Assembly: GCF_000373645.1 (NCBI RefSeq)
Contig: NZ_KB892024.1
Span: forward strand, 149,060-213,059
DNA from: Streptomyces sp. ATexAB-D23
Lineage (GTDB): Bacteria > Actinomycetota > Actinomycetes > Streptomycetales > Streptomycetaceae
DNA length: 64,000 nucleotides
Direction: 5' to 3'
Below, piece by piece: positions 33,304-40,170 of this stretch; position 1 is the stretch's first letter; every line of letters starts with the position of its first letter. The position numbers were made by a program, and so were the translations under genes. Below the pieces are notes generated by a model that saw only the letters and a program-made list of their open reading frames with translations, searched no databases and was not told the origin of the DNA.

Positions 33304-35264
33304 CACGCGCTTCCCCTCGTCATCCCGGCGGCTGCCCTGCGGCGACCGCGTACATATACGAACACGGCCAGCACCGCGGCCATGGCGGCGGCCCCCGCGC
33401 CCGCGGCCGCAACGACGGCCCATCCTGCCTCTCCCGCACCTTCACTGTCTGCGGAGGCGGCCGAATCGCCCGCCTTGTCCGCACCGGCGTCCTTCTTGCC
33501 GTCGCCGCTGCCGGGCTTCCCCGCCACCGCGGGGGCGTCGTGGCCGGGCCCGGTGCGTTCCTCGCCCAGGACCGCCACCCGCAGCACCACCCCGATCTCC
33601 GGGTTCTCCGCGATCTCGGCGGCGTGCGCGCCCAGCGTCACCGAGATGTAGAAGTCGCCCCTGCTGTGCACCGGCTGGACCTCCGCCCGGTTCTCGTAGC
33701 GATTGGTCCAGGCGACCGGGACGCCGCTCATGCGCACCGCGGCGGGCCTGCCGTTGTACAGCGTGCGCCCGCTGAACTCACCGCCCCCGCCGAGCGGGAA
33801 GCGGGCCGGTGTGTAGAGCCGGCTCGCGCCGTAGGAGTACGTGCTGCCGGTACGGTCCACCGTGGGCTCGTTCGCGAACTCCACGTCGTACACCACCTGC
33901 TGGCCCCAGCCCGCCGGGACCTTGTACCAGAGCGTCTGGGACGGCAGGATGCGGTCGCGCCACACCCCCCGGCCGAGCTTCCGGGCGTCGTTGAAGCCGG
34001 TCCCTCCCCGCACGTCGCGCGGATCGCCCGTGGGCAGCGTGGCGTCCTTGCCGCCCTCGCCGTACTCGGTCTGTGACTGGGCGGGCGTCACCCCCTGCGC
34101 CAGCGGCTCCTCGGCCCCGTACACCAGCTCCAGGGGCCAGCGGGCCGCGTCTGAGCCCTTCTTGCTCGCGCGCTCCACCACGAGCCAGTACCGGCCCGCA
34201 CGGTCGCAGGTGCGGCTGCCGCCGTCCGAGCGGATGCGGGCGACGGCGGCCGTCAGCGGCGTCGCGCCCTCCTTCTGGGAGAAGCGCTCGGTGTTCGACT
34301 CGCAGTACCCGTGGCCGGCGTGCTCGATCCTGGCGGTCAGCGCGTCGAACGTGTCGACGGCCGCCCCCGGCTGCGGTACGGCCGTCGCGGCGAAGTCCGC
34401 CGTGGACGCGTCGTCCAGGTCGACCGCGTAGTACCGCTTCTCGCCGGGCCCGATGGTGTCCAGGTACTGCCCCGGCACCAGTACGGGTGCCCGGTCGGCC
34501 GTGGCCGCGCCCTCCACCCGACGTCCCTTCAGCCGGTAGCCGTCCGCGGAGAGCTGGGCGGCGCGCTGAAGCTGCCGGGCCAGGGCGTCGGCGTCCGGAG
34601 CGTCGTAGTAGCGGCCGTTGCCCGCGTGCGCGATGCACTCCAGCTGCTCGCGGGCCGCGCCCTCCACCTGGAAGCCGACGGTGTCGATCCGCAGCCCGAC
34701 GCCCTCCTTGCCGAGCTGTTCGGCGACCTCGCAGGGCTGCGGGGCACCGCAGTTGTCCTCGCCGTCCGAGATCAGCAGGATCGTGCGCGTACCGATGGCT
34801 CCGTCCGCCTGCTTCGGCAGGTCCTGCGCCGCCTTGCGCAGCGAGAGACCGATGGGGGTGTCGCCCCGGGGCGTCACCGCCTCGACCGCCCGTTTCACGG
34901 CATCACGGTCGAGCTTCTGCACCGGCCGCACGAGCCGGGTGTCCGTGCAGCCGCGCGGCCGGTCGGCGCCGTACACGCGCAGACCGGTCGGATACCCGTC
35001 CGGGAGCCCGTCCACCACTGTGGAGACGGCCGCGCGGGCGCTCTCCATCCGGGTGTGGCCGGTGCCGTCGTCGTCCCCCATGGAGCCGGAGGAGTCGAGC
35101 ACCATCACCAGGCTGCTGTTGCCACCGGACTCCGCGGCAGCCGGTGCGGCAGGGGCGCCCCCCGGGCCGGCCAGGGCCGGCAGCGCCCCCGCGACCAGGG
35201 CGAACAGCGCCCCGCCGATCAGTGTCCCCGCCCGCGCACCGCGGCGGCGATGGCCTGCCCTCAC
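33303..35264 (-). CDS. Secreted von Willebrand factor A-domain protein with C-terminal anchor
   Basis: A 653-aa protein. A signal peptide spans about residues 1-44. The VWA domain (about 50-235) has the MIDAS motif DSSGSM (57-62), a MIDAS Thr in GDTPIG and LLISDGEDNC, so it can bind a divalent metal. A beta-rich region shared with the downstream protein follows, then a Gly/Lys/Asp linker and a transmembrane helix near residues 620-640 with a short basic tail. The start is GTG 35264 after GAGGGGGG. It heads a two-gene operon with a clear promoter. The ligand is unknown. Confidence 0.85.
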   Translation of the reverse strand: MRAGHRRRGARAGTLIGGALFALVAGALPALAGPGGAPAAPAAAESGGNSSLVMVLDSSGSMGDDDGTGHTRMESARAAVSTVVDGLPDGYPTGLRVYGADRPRGCTDTRLVRPVQKLDRDAVKRAVEAVTPRGDTPIGLSLRKAAQDLPKQADGAIGTRTILLISDGEDNCGAPQPCEVAEQLGKEGVGLRIDTVGFQVEGAAREQLECIAHAGNGRYYDAPDADALARQLQRAAQLSADGYRLKGRRVEGAATADRAPVLVPGQYLDTIGPGEKRYYAVDLDDASTADFAATAVPQPGAAVDTFDALTARIEHAGHGYCESNTERFSQKEGATPLTAAVARIRSDGGSRTCDRAGRYWLVVERASKKGSDAARWPLELVYGAEEPLAQGVTPAQSQTEYGEGGKDATLPTGDPRDVRGGTGFNDARKLGRGVWRDRILPSQTLWYKVPAGWGQQVVYDVEFANEPTVDRTGSTYSYGASRLYTPARFPLGGGGEFSGRTLYNGRPAAVRMSGVPVAWTNRYENRAEVQPVHSRGDFYISVTLGAHAAEIAENPEIGVVLRVAVLGEERTGPGHDAPAVAGKPGSGDGKKDAGADKAGDSAASADSEGAGEAGWAVVAAAGAGAAAMAAVLAVFVYVRGRRRAAAGMTRGSA

Positions 35265-35299
35265 TCGTGCCCCCCTCGACCGAGATCCCGCTCTCTTTG

Positions 35300-35336
35300 C
35301 TCAAGCAAGCTATTGATTTGCTTGAGTGAACTCAAG
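35300..35336 (-). promoter_or_regulatory. VWA promoter with three CTCAAG half-sites
   Basis: On the minus strand -35 TTGAGT (35330-35335) and -10 TAGCTT (35307-35312) are 17 nt apart. Over it lie CTCAAGCAA (35300-35308) and its inverted TTGCTTGAG (35318-35326), plus a third CTCAAG (35331-35336), giving two overlapping palindromes. A repressor bound here would block the promoter. Confidence 0.65.
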
Positions 35337-35367
35337 AGCACAGGTGTCACGGTCCCGCAACAGCACG

Positions 35368-35397
35368 AAGCCCCGGCCGCGTCGGCGACCGGGGCTC
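35368..35397 (-). terminator. Terminator of the DLW-39 small-protein gene
   Basis: AGCCCCGG (35369-35376) pairs with CCGGGGCT (35389-35396), with a 12-nt loop that can form a further short GC helix. It lies 20 nt past the stop at 35416 and upstream of the VWA promoter, so it insulates that promoter. Confidence 0.65.
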
Positions 35398-35415
35398 GTA
35401 GCAGGCTGTTCCGTC

Positions 35416-35550
35416 TCAGACACCCGAACCTGCGGGCACGGAGTCGGTCGCCTCCGTCCACAGATCCTGCTCGGCGCGATCCGCCTGGATCTGGCGGTAC
35501 ACGAGGAGCCCGCCGATGGCGGCCAGTGCGACCAGGAGAAGCTTCTTCAC
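35416..35550 (-). CDS. DLW-39 family small membrane protein
   Basis: A 44-aa protein with one hydrophobic segment (about residues 2-20, KKLLLVALAAIGGLLVYRQI) followed by QADRAEQDLWTEATDSV. The conserved Asp-Leu-Trp gives the family its name (recalled from memory). The start is GTG 35550 with a GAGG site; longer frames are not supported. Such genes often lie near gyrA in actinobacteria. Function unknown. A near-perfect palindrome overlaps its promoter. Confidence 0.8.
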   Translation of the reverse strand: MKKLLLVALAAIGGLLVYRQIQADRAEQDLWTEATDSVPAGSGV

Positions 35551-35595
35551 CGCGCGACCTCGTCTTTCGTTGGCGTAGGGGACTTCTGCCGCCCG

Positions 35596-35625
35596 ACTAT
35601 ACACACCGGCCGATATCGACCGGTG
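35596..35625 (-). promoter_or_regulatory. Promoter -10 and 22-bp palindrome upstream of DLW-39
   Basis: On the minus strand a good -10 hexamer TATAGT occupies 35596-35601. Immediately upstream of it, 35604-35625 forms CACCGG-C-CGATATCG-A-CCGGTG, a palindrome with one mismatched pair, placed in the -35/-10 spacer. This would suit a TetR-like repressor. The rest of the 318-nt divergent gap (35551-35868) shows nothing further. Confidence 0.5.
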
Positions 35626-35868
35626 ACCTCCCCGCAACCCAATTGGCGCCTGTGGAAGTGCGGTCGGCGCGCGGCTGTGCGTACCCGGCGAACGACCACT
35701 GGACACCCTGCGCACCCCGCCCGCCGGGACCCGATCGAAGCCGGTTGAACCATACGAGTGGTGTTCATCTGAAGATCGGCGCATGGGCGGCGTCGGTCCA
35801 CGAAATCGCGGGCCGGATCCACATCATCGGAAAGGTAAGCAAACCGGACCACCTGAAAGTGAGGGGCC

Positions 35869-36240
35869 ATGAGCACCTTCAAGGCCAAGAGCATCTGGAC
35901 CGCCTTCATCACCGCGTTCTTCGCCCTCCTCGCGTCGCTGGGCCTCGCAGGCTCCACCGCCGCCGCCACGGAAGCCACGGCCACGGAGCCGGCGGCCACG
36001 ACCCACGAACACACGGGTGCCGCCCGCGCAACCGCACCCGCTCCCTCGGTGCGATGGACCCTTCCGCGTGACCGGGCACTCCCGCCCACGATGAAGCAGC
36101 GCATCCGCGCCGAGGCCCACGGCTCCTCACCCGCGACGCGGCACCTGTCCAGTGACACCAAGGACACCGCGAACACCACCAGTACCGCCCGCACCTCCCA
36201 CGGCGCCCCGGCCGGAGACGCGTCCCTCCTCCCACCCTGA
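35869..36240 (+). CDS. DUF6344-like small secreted or membrane protein
   Basis: A 123-aa protein with an N-terminal hydrophobic segment (about residues 9-30, IWTAFITAFFALLASLGLAG), likely a signal peptide or anchor. The rest is a low-complexity Ala/Thr/Ser/Pro-rich region with KQRIRAEAHGSSP in the middle. I recall the family as DUF6344 (name uncertain). The start is ATG 35869 with GAGGGGCC just upstream. It is divergent from the DLW-39 gene. Function unknown. Confidence 0.65.
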   Translation: MSTFKAKSIWTAFITAFFALLASLGLAGSTAAATEATATEPAATTHEHTGAARATAPAPSVRWTLPRDRALPPTMKQRIRAEAHGSSPATRHLSSDTKDTANTTSTARTSHGAPAGDASLLPP

Positions 36241-36262
36241 GAGCGCCCCACCTGATCCCCTG

Positions 36263-36298
36263 AGCCCCCGGCCCGGTACCCACCGGACGGGGGCTTTC
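36263..36298 (+). terminator. Terminator of the DUF6344-like gene
   Basis: AGCCCCCG (36263-36270) pairs with CGGGGGCT (36288-36295) and is followed by TTT. It lies 22 nt after the stop codon. Confidence 0.8.
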
Positions 36299-36557
36299 CC
36301 GTGTCCCCTGCACCCCATGCGCCCCGCGCCCCCATGCACCCGAACGGGACAGCACGGAACGCGTCAGAGGCGTACGCACAGCAGGAAGGGGGAAGGCCGG
36401 CCGGGCTCGTTCCCGCGTACAGGGGACTGCCGCACGCAACCACCCACAGGCCGCGACCCCCCAGGCCACCGAAGCCACCCAGGCACCCAGGCACCCAGGC
36501 ACACCGCACCGCACGCCACCACCCCGGCCACGCACCAGTGCATACACACCCGCACAC
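36299..36557. repeat. Non-coding spacer with three ACCCAGGC tandem copies
   Basis: No gene is supported. At 36477-36500 there are three perfect 8-bp repeats ACCCAGGC. Open frames across this region lack proper codon bias and ribosome sites. Otherwise I see nothing. Confidence 0.5.
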
Positions 36558-36599
36558 GCAGAAGGCCCGGTTCCTCCGAAGAGGAGCCGGGCCTTCTGC
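36558..36599 (-). terminator. Terminator of tRNA-Ile
   Basis: GCAGAAGGCCCGGTTCCTC pairs with GAGGAGCCGGGCCTTCTGC (one G-T pair) across a CGAA tetraloop. It follows the minus-strand tRNA-Ile 3' end by 8 nt. Confidence 0.88.
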
Positions 36600-36607
36600 T
36601 GTCACTG

Positions 36608-36681
36608 TGGGGCTAACAGGATTTGAACCTGTGGCCTCATCCTTATCAGGGATGCGCTCTAACCAACTGAGCTATAGCCCC
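36608..36681 (-). tRNA. tRNA-Ile (GAT)
   Basis: On the minus strand the gene has acceptor stem GGGGCTA/TAGCCCC, D arm TAGCTCAGTTGGTTAGAGC, anticodon stem-loop CATCCCTGATAAGGATG with anticodon GAT, and T loop GGTTCAAATCC. CCA is not encoded. In other actinobacteria it lies beside tRNA-Ala and gyrA; here tRNA-Ala is almost 7 kb away. Confidence 0.96.
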
Positions 36682-36752
36682 GCCGCGCTGCTGCGCTGAC
36701 TTCTGAAGATTAGCGCACGTCGGGGCCAGTCCCAAAATCGATACCCGCAGGC

Positions 36753-37457
36753 CTACTCGTCCTCGGCCAGCGTGAGCTCGACACCGCCCACGAAGCCCGC
36801 CGACAGGTTGTAGATGAAGGCGCCCAGCGTGGCCAGCGCGGTGGCGAGGACCACGTCGATCACCGCGATGACCGAGGTGAAGATGAGGACCCTCGGCAGC
36901 GAGAGGAACGCCTGCAGATCGAAGCCGTTGCTGTCGTTGGACCCGGTCGCCTCGCTGATCGTGCCGCCCACGGTGGAGAAGACGCCCATCGCGTCCATCA
37001 CCATCCACAGGACCGCCGACGCCACCACCGTGCAGATGCCGAGCGCGATGGACAGCAGGAAGCTGACCTTCATCACCGACCACGGATCGGCCTTGGCGAC
37101 GCGCAGACGCGCCTTGCGGGTACGCGGAGTGGTCCGCGCCCCCGTCCGCGGCTTACGGGCCGTCTGGGCCGCACCCATGCCCGGCATGGTGCCCGGCTGC
37201 TGGCCGCCCATCGTGCGCCCGCCGCCGTGTGTCCCGCCCGGAGGCGAGGGGTAGGCCTGCGGCGGGTGGTACGGGCCCGCCTGGCCAGGTGCGGGTTCCC
37301 GCTCGCCGGGCAGCGGCCCGGTCGCGTAACCCTCGTACTGGGGCTGAGGGCCCCGGGTATCCGTCACAGTGCCCCCTTGGGAGTCCGTGGCAGGGCCACG
37401 GGCACCGTTACCTCCCGCTCCGGAAGCGGCCGAACCGGCGCCCGTGGCTCCACTCAC
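36753..37457 (-). CDS. DUF3566 transmembrane protein
   Basis: A 234-aa protein. The N-terminal about 115 residues are Gly/Pro/Gln-rich and disordered, ending in a basic patch (RKPRTGARTTPRTRKARLRV). The DUF3566 part has two transmembrane helices (about 130-152 and 191-215) and WSVMKVSFLLSIALGICTVV. Genes of this family directly follow gyrA in actinobacteria. The function is unknown. The start is GTG 37457, 3 nt after the gyrA stop, so the two are almost certainly cotranscribed. Confidence 0.9.
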   Translation of the reverse strand: MSGATGAGSAASGAGGNGARGPATDSQGGTVTDTRGPQPQYEGYATGPLPGEREPAPGQAGPYHPPQAYPSPPGGTHGGGRTMGGQQPGTMPGMGAAQTARKPRTGARTTPRTRKARLRVAKADPWSVMKVSFLLSIALGICTVVASAVLWMVMDAMGVFSTVGGTISEATGSNDSNGFDLQAFLSLPRVLIFTSVIAVIDVVLATALATLGAFIYNLSAGFVGGVELTLAEDE

Positions 37458-37460
37458 GCT

Positions 37461-40124
37461 CTACTCCTCGTGCTCCCCGGTCGAGGACGTCGTGTCCTCG
37501 ACATTGCTGTCGACCGTGCTGCCGGCAGCCGCGTCGGCCGTGGTGGCCTCCGCCGTCACTGCCGCGGTCGTCTCGCCTTCGGCGTCCTCGGCCGCGTCGA
37601 CCTCTTCGGCCTCGCGTCCCGCCTCGGCGTTGCGAGCGATACCGACAACGGCGTCTCGCTTGCCCAGATTGATCAGTTGGACGCCCATGGTGTCACGGCC
37701 CGTCTCCCTGACTTCGTTGACTCGCGTACGAATCACACCACCGCCGAGCGTGATGGCAAGGATCTCATCGGTTTCCTCGACCACCAGCGCGCCGACCAGC
37801 GAGCCCCGGTCCTCCACGATCTTGGCGGCCTTGATGCCCAGGCCACCGCGACCCTGAACGCGGTACTCGTCGACCGCGGTCCGCTTCGCGTACCCGCCGT
37901 CAGTGGCAGTGAACACGAAAGTACCGGGCCTGACGACATTCATCGAGAGCAGTTCGTCTCCCTCGCGGAAACTCATCCCCTTGACGCCCGAGGTGGCGCG
38001 GCCCATCGGGCGCAGCGCGTCGTCCGTCGCGGTGAACCTGATCGACTGGGCCTTCTTGCTGATGAGCAGCAGATCGTCCTCGGACGAGACCAGCTCCGCA
38101 CCGATCAGCTCGTCGTCCGCGCCGTCCGCCGTCTCACGCAGATTGATGGCGATGACACCGCCGGAGCGCGGGGAGTCGTAGTCCTTCAGCGCGGTCTTCT
38201 TCACCAGGCCGCCCTTGGTGGCCAGGATCAGGTACGGCGCGGCGTCGTAGTCGCGGATCGCCAGGATCTGCGCGATCTGCTCGTCCGGCTGGAAGGCCAG
38301 CAGGTTGGCCACGTGCTGGCCGCGCGCGTCCCGGCCGGCGTCCGGAAGCTCGTACGCCTTCGCCCGGTAGACCCGGCCCTTGTTGGTGAAGAACAGCAGC
38401 CAGTGGTGGGTCGTCGACACGAAGAAGTGGTCGACGATGTCGTCTTCCTTCAGCTTCGTGCCGCGGACGCCCTTGCCGCCGCGCTTCTGCGAGCGGTAGT
38501 CGTCCGTCTTGGTGCGCTTCACATAGCCGCCGCGGGAGATCGTGACGACGATGTCCTCCTCGGCGATGAGGTCCTCGATGGACATGTCACCGTCGAAGGG
38601 CACCAGCTTGGAACGACGGTCGTCGCCGAACTTGTCGACGATCGCCGCCAGCTCCTCGCTGACGATCTGCCGCTGCCGCTCGGGCGAGGCCAGGATCGCG
38701 TTGTACTCGTTGATCTTCGCCTGGAGCTCGTCGTGCTCGGCGGTGATCTTCTGGTGCTCCAGCGCGGCCAGCCGGCGCAGCTGCATCTCCAGGATCGCGT
38801 TCGCCTGGATCTCGTCGATCTCCAGCAGGCCCATCAGGCCCTCACGCGCCACCTCGACGGTCTGGCTGCGCCGGATGAGGGCGATGACCTCGTCGATCGC
38901 GTCCAGGGCCTTGAGCAGGCCGCGCAGGATGTGCGCGCGCTCCTCGGCCTTGCGCAGCCGGAACCGCGTACGCCGGACGATGACCTCGATCTGGTGCGTC
39001 ACCCAGTGCCGGATGAACGCGTCGATCGACAGTGTGCGCGGCACCCCGTCCACCAGCGCCAGCATGTTGGCGCCGAAGTTCGACTGGAGATCGGTGTGCT
39101 TGTACAGGTTGTTCAGGACTACCTTGGCGACCGCGTCCCGCTTCAGGACGACGACCAGGCGCTGGCCCGTACGCGAGGAGGTCTCGTCGCGCACGTCGGC
39201 GATGCCGCCGACCTTGCCGTCCTTCACCAGGTCGGCGATCTTCTGCGCCAGGTTGTCGGGGTTGGTCTGGTACGGAAGCTCCGTCACGACCAGGCACTGG
39301 CGGTTCTGGATCTCCTCGACCGCCACGACCGCGCGCATCGTGATCGAGCCGCGGCCCGTGCGGTACGCCTCCTCGATGCCCTTGCGGCCCACGACCAGCG
39401 CACCGGTCGGGAAGTCCGGGCCCTTGATCCGCTCGATCAGGGCTTCCAGGAGCTCCTCCTGCGAGGCCTCCGGGTGCTCCAGATACCACTGCGCACCGGC
39501 CGCGACCTCGCGGAGGTTGTGCGGCGGGATGTTGGTCGCCATACCGACCGCGATGCCCGCGGAGCCGTTGACCAGCAGGTTCGGGAAGCGCGCCGGCAGG
39601 ACCGTCGGCTCCTGGTTGCGGCCGTCGTAGTTGTCCTGGAAGTCGACGGTCTCCTCGTCGATGTCCCGGACCATCTCCATGGACAGCGGCATCATCTTGC
39701 ACTCGGTGTACCGCATGGCGGCGGCCGGGTCGTTGCCCGGGGAACCGAAGTTGCCGTTGGAGTCCACCAGCGGCATGCGCATCGACCAGTGCTGCGCCAG
39801 GCGGACCAGGGCGTCATAGATCGAGGAGTCGCCGTGCGGGTGGTACGTACCCATGACGTCGCCGACGACGCGGGCGCACTTGTAGAAGCCCTTCTCGGGC
39901 CGGTAGCCGCCGTCGTACATCGCGTACAGCACCCGTCGGTGGACAGGCTTGAGACCGTCCCGCACGTCGGGCAGGGCACGCGAGACGATGACGGACATCG
40001 CGTAGTCGAGGTAGGAGCGCTGCATCTCCGTCTCGAGCCCGACGGGCTCGACACGCATACCCACGCCCTCGACGGGCGGAACCTCTTCGGGCGTCACGGG
40101 GACAGGGGTGTTCTCGTCGGCCAT
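37461..40124 (-). CDS. gyrA: DNA gyrase subunit A
   Basis: An 887-aa subunit that breaks and rejoins DNA. The N-terminal winged-helix domain has the quinolone region YHPHGDSSIYDALVRLAQ and the catalytic Tyr in AAMRYTECKM (about residue 128). The C-terminal beta-pinwheel includes the GyrA box variant QKRGGKG. The tail is long and acidic. The start is ATG 40124. It is 46 nt after gyrB on the same strand, as is standard. Resistance-type changes are not obvious: the region reads GDSSIYD with Ser at the usual positions. Confidence 0.98.
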   Translation of the reverse strand: MADENTPVPVTPEEVPPVEGVGMRVEPVGLETEMQRSYLDYAMSVIVSRALPDVRDGLKPVHRRVLYAMYDGGYRPEKGFYKCARVVGDVMGTYHPHGDSSIYDALVRLAQHWSMRMPLVDSNGNFGSPGNDPAAAMRYTECKMMPLSMEMVRDIDEETVDFQDNYDGRNQEPTVLPARFPNLLVNGSAGIAVGMATNIPPHNLREVAAGAQWYLEHPEASQEELLEALIERIKGPDFPTGALVVGRKGIEEAYRTGRGSITMRAVVAVEEIQNRQCLVVTELPYQTNPDNLAQKIADLVKDGKVGGIADVRDETSSRTGQRLVVVLKRDAVAKVVLNNLYKHTDLQSNFGANMLALVDGVPRTLSIDAFIRHWVTHQIEVIVRRTRFRLRKAEERAHILRGLLKALDAIDEVIALIRRSQTVEVAREGLMGLLEIDEIQANAILEMQLRRLAALEHQKITAEHDELQAKINEYNAILASPERQRQIVSEELAAIVDKFGDDRRSKLVPFDGDMSIEDLIAEEDIVVTISRGGYVKRTKTDDYRSQKRGGKGVRGTKLKEDDIVDHFFVSTTHHWLLFFTNKGRVYRAKAYELPDAGRDARGQHVANLLAFQPDEQIAQILAIRDYDAAPYLILATKGGLVKKTALKDYDSPRSGGVIAINLRETADGADDELIGAELVSSEDDLLLISKKAQSIRFTATDDALRPMGRATSGVKGMSFREGDELLSMNVVRPGTFVFTATDGGYAKRTAVDEYRVQGRGGLGIKAAKIVEDRGSLVGALVVEETDEILAITLGGGVIRTRVNEVRETGRDTMGVQLINLGKRDAVVGIARNAEAGREAEEVDAAEDAEGETTAAVTAEATTADAAAGSTVDSNVEDTTSSTGEHEE

Positions 40125-40170
40125 TGCTGGTCAAAGTCCTTTCGCGCTGCGGCTTGCTTGTACGGCCGAC

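Noticed and set aside
36299..36557. A possible small gene after the DUF6344-like gene
   Set aside because: Open frames on both strands are Pro/Thr/His or Gly/Trp/Val rich, lie between two terminators and lack start signals.
29676..36681. Integrated mobile island between tRNA-Ala and tRNA-Ile
   Set aside because: I saw no integrase, no direct repeat of a tRNA 3' end, and base composition is like the core, so I keep it only as a lineage-specific block.
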